From contig NC_085089.1 in the NCBI RefSeq assembly GCF_963422355.1, positions 7,534,052 through 7,598,051 on the forward strand: a stretch of DNA of 64,000 nucleotides, given 5' to 3'. Source of the stretch: Corticium candelabrum (Eukaryota > Porifera > Homoscleromorpha > Homosclerophorida > Plakinidae). Both the position numbers and the translations under genes were made by a program. Position 1 is the stretch's first letter. The number at the start of each line of letters is the position of its first letter. This document shows, piece by piece, positions 52,101 through 64,000 of the stretch. The notes under the pieces were generated by a model, which was not told the DNA's origin, made no database searches, and was given only the letters and a program-made list of their open reading frames with translations.

Positions 52101-53085
52101 GCCAGCCCACTCCGCCCACTCCCAACTTGGCCCGGTCACATTTAGATTGGCATGTTGGAACAGGCAGTACCAAGCTGAAAAGGTCCAGCCCGATCAAAAA
52201 TGCAGTGTAAACTGGATATAAACTTACCTCTCCTTTGGATCCAGGAAATCCTCTAACTCCTTCTAAACCTCTTGGACCCACTGGACCTTCAATACCTTGA
52301 CCTCCTTTCTGCAAATGAATTTATTAGTCAATATCAGTAAACAAATAACGATGTTATCAACATCATGTCTTCTTACACGACCAACTTCTCCTTTTACTCC
52401 ATTTTCACCTTTTAGTCCTACGTCACCTCGTTCTCCTTTCAATCCAACAGAACCTCGCAATCCAATGTTGCCTTTTTCTCCTTTCGGTCCAGCCTTGCCT
52501 CTCACTCCAGGTACACCCTAACACAAAACATTTAAATTGAGTTCGTCTAAATGCAGTATAACCAAAGAATTATTGAATTATCATCTCACCTTCTCACCTT
52601 GCAATCCAATTGACCCCTTCTGACCTGCTAGGCCAACACGACCAGGAAGACCTTGTACGCCGACAGGACCCTACAATACATTTTACATTAGATCAAATCT
52701 GTCAACACCACAAACAATCATCTGCTGCTCTACTTTACAGACTTTATTTAATTCATATAAACTCACTGGATCTCCCGTCTTTCCAAATGCTCCTGGTAAA
52801 CCTTGTAAGCCTGACAAGCCTTGTGTTCCTGGTACCCCAGGCATGCCTCTCTGACCCACAGGACCAGGAAGACCTCGAGGACCAGTAACAACAGCTGCAT
52901 CACAAGAGACTGCTGATGATTTCTAAAATATACAACAAAAACACTTAGCAGCAATTACTCTTGTGTTTGACTGCACTTGTCAATCAAACTATTTGCTAGA
53001 GAAGTTTGGATGCTACCTCAACACAAAAGATCACTTGAAGCCATGAAAATAACAGCACAATTTCCACAACAAAATGTGCTGCCAT
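49119..53085 (-). CDS. Collagen plus fibrinogen-related protein, copy K (C-terminal frameshift)
   Basis: Exons: E1 53017-53085, E2 52767-52922, E3 52590-52670, E4 52377-52517, E5 52228-52308, E6 51347-51445, E7 49861-49982, E8 49701-49800, E9 49119-49641. E1-E8 are open. E9 is 523 nt instead of 525: a CA dinucleotide is missing near 49236, so the reading ends after GVYTGN and lacks NCDTD, DCRWENC and the terminal Cys. The 2-nt loss in a single place may be real or an assembly error. E5 has Glu at two positions where others have Gln (GIEGPV, GLEGV) and GSKGE instead of GYKGE, shared with copy M. Organised like C and G, with the type 2 promoter intact. Confidence 0.7.
50710..51343 (-). mobile_element. 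pogo/Tigger-like remnant in intron 6 of copy K
   Basis: Paralogue of the C and G remnants. Near its end the unit ACTACTGAAGTGGTCGC is duplicated in tandem (51292-51327), unlike in C and G. Confidence 0.65.
51621..52213. mobile_element. MITE-like insert in intron 5 of copy K
   Basis: Same insert as in C and G; almost identical to the C copy. Confidence 0.43.
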
Positions 53086-53940
53086 CTTGTAGAGAACAAA
53101 GAGCTGCAATGCGCAGTAACCTGTTGTTACTTCAATACAATAGACTGACACCCACACCCAGTGAGAACGAGATTACACAGAAAAGTTCAGGAAGTTCGCA
53201 GTCTCAATTAGTAATCGACAAATCACAATGCAAGATGAGCATCAACTGAATTAACAGAACAGCTTCCATCCATGTGAAACACACATGTACCTTCACATGC
53301 TCCACACATGACATCATTGCTTATGCTAGTATGTAATACAATAGTATGCATTACACACCTAATCAAACTCGTGTCTACCAAAGTTACCCATTAAAACATA
53401 TAGCTAATATCTGATTGTTTACATAATCATTAGACTCACCACACCAACATTCCAGTATTTAGCATTTGCTCAAAGTTCAAATATTAAATCAAAATTAAAT
53501 ATCAAAGTCACACTTCACAAGTGTCATTGTTGATATCAACACAAAGATGTGCACCAACTGATGATCAACCTCTAGTCTTTGTTGCTCCAACAACAAAACG
53601 TTTATAAAGATAATTAATTGATATAAATATATAAACGTCCAAACCACCACAAGTAAGACAATCACTGATTGTTCAGTTTTAATAGCCTACACCATTAATA
53701 TTTGAAATGTAGCTAAAAATAATCACAAAGAAATACATTTCAGCTTTCAGTCATTGTAGGCTCAGTGATCACATTGATGTTTGTCAGTTTGTGATGGCAC
53801 GAAGAGTGTAGGTTACGTTCTCTAGATTTAACATTAGCCCAACTAAATCCTTACTGTCCATGCTGTTTTAAGAGTCTCAATGACTTGCTGGTGTCAAATA
53901 TTATGTAATAGTCTTCTGTAGAACTTCAACTATCTCTAAA
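53086..53940 (-). promoter_or_regulatory. Type 2 promoter / 5' flank of copy K
   Basis: Near-identical to the flanks of F, G and L. No coding exon seen. Confidence 0.5.
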
Positions 53941-54000
53941 ACCTCAATGTCCAAGTGCACATTCTTAGGCACGTGCATGTGCATGCGTGCACTTATACAC

Positions 54001-54001
54001 G

Positions 54002-54063
<62 letters not shown>

Positions 54064-54141
54064 CGCACACTCACATACATACACACGCGTGCACATGTGC
54101 ACACACACACATACACCACCATACACACACACACATACACA

Positions 54142-54205
<64 letters not shown>
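54001..54205. repeat. (CA)n microsatellite, interrupted
   Basis: Two CA runs with a degenerate CATACA/GCACAC middle (54062-54145). Confidence 0.95.
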
Positions 54206-54257
54206 CAAAATCATAAAACAAATAAGTAATTTGAATAATTAATTAAATTGAGGGATC

Positions 54258-54616
54258 ATATATATATATATATATGCAGAATTTCTGTTTATAATTTTAT
54301 CGTTTTTAGGGTACCACATCTTACAAACTTAAAAATTACCGTTGCATTCTGCAGTGTTCTTCAGGACATCTCCAAATATAACCGTCCTTGCATCTCTGAA
54401 ATGATTTTATTGCCATGGCCACACCATGACAGTTAATTGTTGCATTGTTCTTGCCTTGACATAAGTCCTAGACGCTGCATGAAATCGATGACATCACGGT
54501 GTGGATCGGGACCAAAGCAGACTTTATGCACTCTTACCTAAATATCAGCAGCCGCCATAATTTTCGCGCCAACAAGGCAGCTAACTAGCGTACGCAAGAA
54601 CGGAAGTACTCTCTGC
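54258..54616 (-). mobile_element. Merlin transposon, right-end fragment
   Basis: Begins at the internal (AT)n tract and includes the complete right inverted repeat, ending at 54616. No transposase coding remains. Confidence 0.8.
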
Positions 54617-55258
54617 AAAATGAGCCGCAGCCACTCCTGTTCTGTTGGTTTAGGTAAGCAACATGCTTTTATTGTGCCACCTGCAATGTCAATGGTGGGA
54701 CAAACCCTAAATCGTGACAGAAAATGAGTATACGGGTATTCTATATTAATAGAATCCACACGTGGCTGAGCACGCTTTGCACCGCGCGTTTTAGAGGGGT
54801 AGTGCGCATGATCCGACCTACCAGACTCGCAGTCTCGTCATTGTCAATCCTTGGCAGTCTAACCACTCTCCTCTACTACAGCGTAAGCAGTAGCTTGCAC
54901 AAACGACAAACTCAATCAGCAAGCATTTTCCAGTGGCAACCATCTAGAGACCAAAGACCCGGATAAACCTACAGATTCATTTGCCAGACAACACACGCAT
55001 ACTCGGCATCTGGTCCACATACGTGTCACGTAACATTAGAAAATCCGGCAAGTACTGAAGTTTCGCACTGACTGCCTCTATCTTCTCTGTCACAAGTAAC
55101 TCGTCTCGTGTCTCGTAGGCATGTTTGTCTCGGCGCATGCGCATGCTCTGTGTATACGCAGGAGGGTTGGCCGAATACAGCAGTATCTAGGTCTTGCCCA
55201 AATAGAATAGCTGTCTACTACCATTTACGATGTAAGCTACAACGCAATACAAAAACAA
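54617..55258 (-). other. Merlin-linked flank block, third copy
   Basis: Matches 9791 to about 10450, with GCGCATGCGC at 55133-55142. It ends at 'AAAAACAATC', where it is joined to intron 5 of copy M instead of running on to a last exon. Confidence 0.55.
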
Positions 55259-55356
55259 TCTATGCTGATCGAGTATAAATACAATCATACGTCAGACAAC
55301 TTCTACATTAGCCTGGATATCCAGGCCTCTGGTAATAAACAGTAAACTAAACTTAC

Positions 55357-56224
55357 CTCTCCTTTGGATCCAGGAAATCCTCTAACTCCTTCTAAACCTC
55401 TTGGACCCACTGGACCTCGAATGCCTTGATCTCCTTTCTGCAAATAAAATTTAATACTCAATATCAATAAACAAATAACAATGTTATCAACATCATGTCT
55501 TCTTACACGACCAACTTCTCCTTTTACTCCATTTTCACCTTTTGGTCCTACGTCACCTCGTTCTCCTTTCAATCCAACAGAACCTCGCAATCCAATGTTG
55601 CCTTTTTCTCCTTTCGGTCCAGCCTTGCCTCTCACTCCAGGTACACCCTAACACAAAACATTTAAATTGAGTTTGTCTAAATGCAGTATAACTAAAATTA
55701 TTGAATTGCCATCTCACCTTCTCACCAGACAGACCAATTGACCCTTTCTGACCTGCTGGGCCAACACGACCAGGAAGACCTTGTCGGCCAACTGGACCCT
55801 ACAATACATTATATCTTTCACATCACAAACATCCCTTCTACAGTCAAATGACAGAATGTGTACTTTACAACTTCCATTTAAGAATCTACACTCACTGGAT
55901 CTCCCGTCTTTCCAAATGCTCCTGGTAAACCTTGTAAGCCTGACAAGCCTTGTGTTCCTGGTACCCCAGGCATGCCTCTCTGACCCACAGGACCAGGAAG
56001 ACCACGAGGACCAGTAAGAACAGCTGCATCACAAGAGACTGCTGATGATTTCTAAATTTGCAACAACAAAAACAAACTAGAAAATTGTTCACTACGTCAC
56101 ATGACTATATAGTCTTCTGGTCAACAAAACACATGCTAGGACGCTCTGTTCATACTTCAGAACAACTGATCATTTGAAGCCATAAAAACAACTGGATAAT
56201 TGTCAAAACAAAATGTACTGCCAT
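55357..56224 (-). pseudogene. Orphan 5' half of the family gene, copy M (exons 1-5 only)
   Basis: Exons: E1 56156-56224, E2 55896-56051, E3 55718-55798, E4 55507-55647, E5 55357-55437, all open with good splice sites. Signal peptide and collagen helix are present, with a complete type 1 promoter and VNTR. About 100 bp into intron 5 (55259) the sequence switches to the Merlin-linked block, so neck, E7 and the recognition domain are missing. A transcript could only splice onward to K, far downstream, skipping a promoter region. E5 has [14 protein letters not shown], as in K, showing sequence exchange between them. Confidence 0.76.
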
Positions 56225-57400
56225 CTTGTGGAAGGAAAGCAAACAACTAGAATGCACAGCAGCCTACAGCTACTTTACTATATAGTCACACTAAACACGG
56301 TACAAACAACCTACAGTACAATCCCGTTTTTAACAGTATGACCATAAAACCTTCAGAATACGACAAATATGATAAACTAATCAAATGTAATCAATTGTAG
56401 TGAGGTCACATTACCCAAGTAATTAACACACATATTATGTTACAAGCATATGTTGCTACATTATTATGCGACCTGTGGTGTATGTACTAAAATGGTCATG
56501 TTATAGATATGGTAATCTCTACTTCCACATTACCGTCTCCTTGTCTGTAAACATGATGTAATGTGTTGTCTCCTTGTCTGTAAACATGACCTAATGTGCA
56601 CGTGATTGCAGCATATAAGCCAAAGTAACAAAATGAACTAAGAACAAGTAGATTGTTTGTTCTCTCCAATAGATTATGAAACATCCAATGTAGTCAGCTC
56701 CTCCCTTTCCTCCCCATAAATAGCAAAGAAGGTGTTGTGCTAATCAAGACTAATTTAAATAAGGTTTACATAAAACTTTGTTTGACAACTATACAGCACT
56801 TGCTTTCTAATTTTGATTGAATTGCAAACACATTTGAGCAAATGTTGAGCACATAAATCCAACCAAATGCAGTTGATGTTGCCTGAGGTCCAATTAAGGT
56901 GCACGTGATATGTAAACACTAACACTACCCACTCTCTGCTACCTTAGCTCAGTTGTAAAGTCGTATAGAATGCTACTACATGTAAACCTTATATTGGGTA
57001 TATAAACAAACAAACATAATTAAATATTAAACATTTTAATTTGAATAAAAAATTTATGCCCACCAAATAAAGGATATTTCTTTACATGCTTTGTATCACC
57101 ATTGCTCAGTACGTTTACACATAAAATGCTTAATAATTATTTCAGTACATGTTTACAGCAAAGTTACCCTTTAATACAATGTAAATAGTGCTAATGTTTA
57201 ACTGTTTACTACATTCACATTCTAATTATTCTGGCTGTTTCATTTCTACCAAATCAAGCAGATTACTATGTCTTCATGTGCATCCAGAGTAAAAATGTTG
57301 TACAGTCACGTAGCCAGCATGTCATTTTTGGGATCAAAATACAGACAATGTCTATGTTAGAATATTTCTGTTGCTGACACGCATATGCATCACCATACAC
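56225..57400 (-). promoter_or_regulatory. Type 1 promoter / 5' flank of copy M
   Basis: Near-identical to the flanks of A, D and I, with TATA-like CTATATAG at the same spacing. Intact although the gene is only half present. Confidence 0.5.
56536..56598 (-). repeat. 33-bp promoter VNTR, two units (copy M)
   Basis: Two units, same order of variants as in copy D. Confidence 0.8.
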
Positions 57401-57404
57401 ACAC

Positions 57405-58525
<1,121 letters not shown>

Positions 58526-61500
58526 TCAGCAAAGAAATATAGCAACTGTCATTTGTACATGCTGTGTTTTGGATGAGATAGATGAAGGTAATCGACAATT
58601 CTCCCAACGACAGTCATACATAGTTTTGTACGTATCTGTATCACAGTTTTGGTCGTACACACCAGGCTTCAGTTTGTCAAATGTCAATCCCGGTATTCCA
58701 GATGTAATAATATTTGGCTCTGGAGGAATCCCATTTCCTTGATCGCAATGATCTGTAATTTTGACTGGATTGTTGAGTACTGCTCCACGCCATGACTTTC
58801 CCAGTTCAGAATTACGATCACCACGATATGCATACACAACTTCTCCTTCATGATAAGCAACTGTCAATTGAACATTACCAGGAACATTATCCTTGTTACC
58901 CACATTACACCAACCATCAGACAGATCAGTACATGGACGATCAACTGAACTGAAAGTACGCATGTCATCAGTTGGATTTCCAACTTGAAAATATGAGTGT
59001 TTCCACACAAGTGCACACCCACTAGAGATCACAGAAAAATCACAATAAACCTACACAAATATTTCTTAGTCAGCAAATAACAAAGTGTGATAACTACCAA
59101 CATGGATACCTTCACAGGTGGGAGAGATTTGACTCTCTGCACAAACTGAATAGAGGTGATCTTAATTACAGAACAAGATATGTATAGTTTCCACCTAACA
59201 GAAACAATCATTCAATTTTACATGTTAAAAGTTGAATTCAATAAAAGCAACTTACATCTCAACCCACTTCTCAGAATCACAAAACAGCAAAGATTTATTA
59301 GTATTGTGGTAGAACAAATAACCTGATGTGCTCATGTTGCATGTACCAGCTTCATCACCGACTGGAACCCTGGGAACCTAATGAGTGCAACACAAATTCG
59401 TGATACAGTAAACCTTAATTATCATAAAATATGTCTTGTCTAAATTCACAATAAATATATGTTAACGCATGGTAGGGAGACAATATCCAGTTTATTGACC
59501 TCGGTCTTTTCGGGGCTTTCTCCTCGATAATTAGCCTTGGCTTCGCCTCGGCTAATTATCTCGGGAAGCCCCTCAAGACCTCGGTCAATAAACTGGATAT
59601 CGTCGACCCTACCATGCGTTAACCTATTTGTTGCATGTTTAACATCCTACTGTAATTAGAGTTCATAGATTATTCAAGTTGAATTAGAGTGGTTGTGTAT
59701 TGCAATGACAGCTAGAGTTTTATGTCAAACAACCACATTTTGACAGCTGTGAAGTGTTGCTGACGTGCACGTCAGCCCCATAAGGCCACGTGCTCAAAAG
59801 TATTAGTACAGTACAGTATCCACGTGTTTTGCCAGCGTGATGTCGGATCAGAAAGAAGACCGTAATAGTGACCAGGACGACGACTTTCAGCCGCCAACAA
59901 AGATGAGACGCATTGGTTCCAAAAAGGTTACCACTAGTACTAGCCACCTTGACAGCAGATTTGCTGAAAAGACGAGTACGAACAAAGTACAGGAGTACAG
60001 CAAGGGTACGGTTTGCAAGAACACGACTGCCTGCAGCAGTTGGACGATGCAAACATTTGAAGCACGGAGAAGCAATCGAAACAAGGATGCTCCACAAGAG
60101 CAGGTACCCACAGACATTCTCTCAACGAAGGATTCACAACTTTTGCAAGAGTGGCTAATATGCTTCCTACTGGAGGCGAGGAAGACCAACGGTGACAAGT
60201 ATCCTCCAAAAACTCTCGTACAATTGGTGTGTGGGCTACAACGTGTACTTCAAGCTCAGCACAGAAGCGATTCGTTTAATTTTTTTCAACAAGGCAGACC
60301 ATCGTTTTGAAGGTTTGCGCAATGCTCTTGATAAAGTCTGTCGAGAATTACGTCAAGAAGGAGTAGGAACAATCCGCAAGGGTTCCAGTGTATTCACTGC
60401 TGAAGAAGAAGACAGTCTATGGAAGAAGGGAGTAATTGGCTTAGACACACCTGTAAAACTACTGAGGGCAGTAGTCTTTTATAATGGGATAAACTTTGCT
60501 CTTCCAGGTGGTGCGGAGCACAGAAGCCTCAAATGGAGTCAGGTGACTAGATGCAGCCAAACCACAGACGGATTGTCAAAAGTCTGTTACATTTATGTTG
60601 AGCACGGATCCAAAAATCATAGTGGTGGACTACGTGATTTACGGCATCCAAACAAAAAGTCACAAGGTAAATTATAGTCAAGCTCCAACGTGTTTCTGTA
60701 AGGTAATAGCATTTTGTGGTTTGTGGTTTATCAGATACGCTAATGAAGAAGCCGGTGACCATTGCCACGTAAAAATTTTGGATCTCTATCTTAGTAAGTT
60801 GCCAGCAGGATTTTCTCGAGAAGCCTTCTATTATAAACCTCTGTCGTCTACTCCTTCATTTGGTATTCAAAGCAAGTAATCGGTCATAACACGTTGGCTA
60901 CAATGATGAAAGTGATGACAGCTGAAGCTGGTCTTCCAGTTCGAACCAACCACGCTCTTTCGAGCTACTAGAGCGACAAGGCTGTTTCAAGCGGGAGTTC
61001 CTGAACATGTAATTCAAGGCAGAACCAGCCACAAAACCTTGCAAGCACTGAGACAATATCAAGAGCCATCTGAATTGCAGCAAATGGCAGCGTGCAAAGT
61101 TTTGGACAATGGCCATGGACACACCGATTACACTGACGCAAAAGTCAAGGAGTCCGGAGAGACAACGGAACAGGCAGATGAGCTGAAAGTAGTCGAGGTT
61201 GAACAGCCGTCTGAAACGGGAAGACAGAATCCGGCGCCATTTGTCATTTCTGACTGCGTCTTTACAAACTGCAGTACTGTGAACATTATTATTGGTAAAG
61301 AATAAGCTTGTAATCTAAAATAGGTATGCCCATGTATTGATTGCTAGTTGGTTTGCAGTATACAGATTCTGACCGGTCAATATACGTTTATTGACCACAG
61401 GTCAATACCACAGGTCAATATACAACACACAGGTCAATATACAACACACAGGTCAATATACAACACACAGGTCAATATACAACACACAGGTCAATATACA

Positions 61501-62841
61501 ACACACAGGTTAATATACAACACACAGGTCAATATACAACATGCGGTTGAGTTGCTATGGTAGGAGTGTAATATAACAAGAAAAAGAATCCTAGCAACGG
61601 CGGAATAAACACCCAAACATGCAACAAAACAAAGTAAAGTGTAAACTTTGAAGTATGGTTTGTATATTATCCATTAATTCACCCAAAACATAAGTCATTA
61701 TGAAAACATGGTCTATTATGAGAGCATTTCTGCTAGCAGTAAACATTTGCACAAGTTACATGTGATGTACCTACAAATGCATTAGACAATAGATTGTACT
61801 AAACATGTACATACCTTCAGTTCATTGTATAATTTTGTCACCAAATTTTCAAGCCTCTTTACTTCAGAAAGTGGAGTTAATCCAGGAATGCCTTCCAAAC
61901 CTTGTGAACCTTTCTAGAAACACAAACAAATATGGTAATAAGTATTTCTATTGGATATTATCTTGCAACTTTGCTATTTAATTAAAACGTAAAAACTTAA
62001 ACCTACCTCTCCTTTGTATCCTCTGACTCCTCGTAAACCTCTTGGACTCACTGGACCTTGAATACCTTGATCTCCTTTCTGCAAATACAATTCGATCTTA
62101 TTCAATACTCAATCAATCACTACATAATGATGCTATCAACACTATGTCTTCTTACACGACCAACTTCTCCTGTTACTCCTTTTTCGCCTTTTGCTCCTAC
62201 ATCACCTCGTTCTCCTTTCAATCCAACAGGACCTTGCACTCCAATTATGCCTTTTTCTCCCTTTCGTCCAGTCTTGCCCTTCATTCCAAACACATGAAGA
62301 TGAGTTTGTCTAAATGCATGTACAATCTCTAAAATTTATAACATTGTTGTCTCACCTTTTCACCTGGCAGCCCAATTGACCCATTCTGTCCTGGTCGGCC
62401 GACAGGACCCTGCAACAAATTTACATTTGACACAATCTTTCTACAACACAAAACAGCCATCCTGCTGCTTTACAGTTACACGACAAAGCAAAATTTACAA
62501 ACAAACAGTTTATTCTAAGACTCCATTTAATACATCTAAACTCACTGGATCTCCCATCCTTCCTGGTTGTCCGGGTAAGCCCCTCATCCTTCCTGGTGGT
62601 CCGGGTAAGCCTCTCTGACCAACTGGACCAGGGGGACCTCGAGGACCAGTAAGAACTGATTGATATGGCAATGCTTTCTAATATCCAACAGAAAACGCTT
62701 AGCAAACAATTACTCTTGAGTGTTGAGGTCACTTTTCAATCAAACTATTTGCTAGAAAAGTTTGGATGCTACCTCAACACAAAAGATCACTTGAAGCCAT
62801 GAAAATAACAGCACAATTTCCACAACAAAATGTGCTGCCAT
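58526..62841 (-). CDS. Collagen plus fibrinogen-related secreted protein, copy L (divergent helix)
   Basis: Exons: E1 62773-62841, E2 62546-62677, E3 62356-62409, E4 about 62156-62287, E5 62007-62078, E6 61815-61913, E7 59256-59377, E8 59110-59194, E9 58526-59050; about 429 aa. E1 and E9 resemble the other copies, but the helix differs: E2 starts KALPYQS without the SCD cysteine and contains a tandem [19 protein letters not shown]3 has 18 codons, and E5 has GPVSPRG, breaking the Gly-X-Y pattern. The E4 acceptor is not clear: the usual GTGTTAG is missing, and the nearest AG (about 62304) would put E4 out of frame. Intron 6 is 2.4 kb and holds a foldback element and a Crypton-like gene. It is the most upstream copy. 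Function is uncertain until E4 splicing is known. Confidence 0.65.
59461..59623. mobile_element. Long palindromic foldback element
   Basis: Arms 59461-59536 and 59550-59623 are inverted copies over about 75 bp with few mismatches, from GTTAACGCATGGTAGGG at the outer ends to AATTAGCC at the centre. The loop is about 13 bp and is itself partly palindromic. No coding capacity. Such a strong hairpin suggests a non-autonomous foldback/MITE. Confidence 0.85.
59840..61305 (+). mobile_element. Crypton-like tyrosine recombinase gene (DUF3504 type), broken
   Basis: Plus strand, inside intron 6 of L and antisense to it. From ATG 59840 an acidic N-terminus ([12 protein letters not shown]), then [68 protein letters not shown]; later [60 protein letters not shown]. 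These match, in order, the recombinase-like domain shared by Crypton elements and ZMYM/KIAA1958/QRICH1-type proteins. Frame changes occur near the T-run at about 60280, in a 70-bp intron-like stretch (60665-60734), near 60878 and near 60945, so the copy is not translatable as one frame. The C-terminal tail runs to a stop at 61305. Confidence 0.8.
61412..61544. repeat. 19-bp tandem repeat, seven units
   Basis: Unit AGGTCAATATACAACACAC, with one T variant in the sixth and a changed end in the seventh, preceded by a partial unit at about 61399. Directly downstream of the Crypton-like gene. Confidence 0.92.
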
Positions 62842-63668
62842 CTTGTAGAGAACAAAGAGCTGAAATGCGCAGTAACCTGTTGATAATTCAATACAATAGA
62901 CTGACACCCACAACCAGTGAGAACGAGATTACACAGAAAAGTTCAGGAAGTTCGCAGTCTCAATTAGTAATCGACAAATCACAATGCAAGATGAGCATCA
63001 ACTGAATTACCACAACAGCTTCCATCCACGTGAAACACACATGTACCTTCACATGCTCCACACATGACATCAATGCTAGTACGTAATACAATAGTATGCA
63101 TTACACACCTAACAATCAAACTCGTGTCTACCAAAGTTACCCATTAAAACATATAGCTAATATCTGATTGTTTACATAATTATTAGACTCACCACACCAA
63201 CATTCCAGTATTTAGCATTTGCTCAAAGTTCAAATATTAAATCAAAATTAAATATCAAAGTCACACTTCACAAGTGTCATTGTTGATATCAACACAAAAG
63301 GTGTGCACCAACTGATGATCAACCTCTAGCCTTTGTTGCTCCAACAACAAAACGTTTATGAAGATAATTAATTGATATAAATATATAAACGTCCAAACCA
63401 CCACAAGCAAGACAATCACTGGTTGTTCAGTTTTAATAGCCTACACCATTAATATTTGAAGTGTAGCTAAAAATAATCACAAAGAAATACATTTCAGCTT
63501 TCAGTCATTGTAGGCTCCGTGATCACATTGATGTTTGTCAGTTTGTGATGGCTGTCCATGCAGTTTTAATAGACTTGCTGCTGTCAAATATTGTGTACGT
63601 AATAGTCTTCTGTAGAACTTCAGCTACAGTATCTCTAAAACCTCAATGTTCAAGTGCACATTCTTAGG
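62842..63668 (-). promoter_or_regulatory. Type 2 promoter / 5' flank of copy L
   Basis: Matches the flanks of F, G and K up to about 63668, then changes abruptly. It lacks the 'CATGAAGAGTGTAGG' segment present in the others and has no CA tract. Confidence 0.5.
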
Positions 63669-64000
63669 CACGTGCATGTAGCCTCGCCCCAGACGCAGTG
63701 TGGATTGCAGCCTCGGATGCGCTTCCATCACCACTACATCTGGTCTGCTACAGCCTTTCTGGGCGGAAGTAAGTATGTAATCAAATTCTTCAGCGCGTGT
63801 CATACTAATGTTATTAGCTAGAAACTGAGCTTTCAATTGGCCTTTGACGTTGTTCTAGCCTCTGTACTTGTCGATATTGCAATTTTAGGCCTCTGTCAAG
63901 CGTTAGTAAGAGATTGCAGCTACGTTAGAGAGCATAGCGGTGAAATGGCAGATCAGAAATGGCACTTGCAGTGCATCATACGCCTTTGAATGCGTACACA
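63669..64000. other. Sequence outside the array
   Basis: Not seen elsewhere in the window. A 70-codon minus-strand frame (63836-63624) runs across the junction with the promoter block, so it is not trusted. I recognise nothing here. Confidence 0.5.

Noticed and set aside
61399-61544. Direct repeats as a CRISPR array
   Set aside because: Head-to-tail 19-bp units without spacers in an animal intron: a minisatellite.

Overview
The window is animal nuclear DNA: AT-rich, with short GT-AG introns, long (CA)n microsatellites and several families of cut-and-paste DNA transposons. Domain make-up (collagen triple helix, neck coiled coil, a small Cys domain, then a fibrinogen-related 'VYCD...' domain) and the Merlin, pogo and Crypton-like elements fit an early-branching metazoan such as a sponge, or possibly a cnidarian. 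The species cannot be named from the sequence alone.

Almost everything here belongs to one tandem gene family on the minus strand. I count 13 loci, named A to M for convenience; in coordinate order they are A, B, C, D, E, F, G, H, I, J, K, M, L. The ancestral gene has nine exons: E1 signal peptide (69 nt), E2-E5 collagen Gly-X-Y, E6 end of the helix plus a coiled-coil neck, E7 a small 'GTCNMS...LLFCDSEQW' domain, E8 and E9 the fibrinogen-related domain. The product is about 455 aa with roughly 51 Gly-X-Y triplets. All nine exons look open in F, G, I and J. A is cut by the window edge. K has a frameshift near its C-terminus, and L is divergent. B, C and D are damaged, E is an orphan last exon, H is a decayed last-exon fragment, and M is an orphan 5' half (E1-E5).

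The copies are near-identical over the helix, neck and first 100 residues of E9, but differ at many sites in the last ~75 residues, in a fixed cysteine framework. Copies are also mosaics: two promoter types, two intron-5 types and two intron-6 types occur in several combinations. This looks like a ficolin-like set of secreted trimeric recognition proteins, diversified by duplication, gene conversion and possibly selection on a C-terminal binding face. That role is inference.

Between genes lie promoter regions (type 1 with a 33-bp VNTR; type 2 with a different conserved block), a (CA)n tract, sometimes a tRNA-derived SINE, and a 3' flank with a conserved GCGCATGCGC palindrome. Transposons explain much of the breakage. 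A Merlin element lies in E1 of B, and truncated Merlin blocks abut orphans E and M. A pogo/Tigger remnant sits at the intron-6 donor of C, G and K. A Crypton-like tyrosine-recombinase gene and a foldback element sit in intron 6 of L. The array ends at about 63.67 kb.
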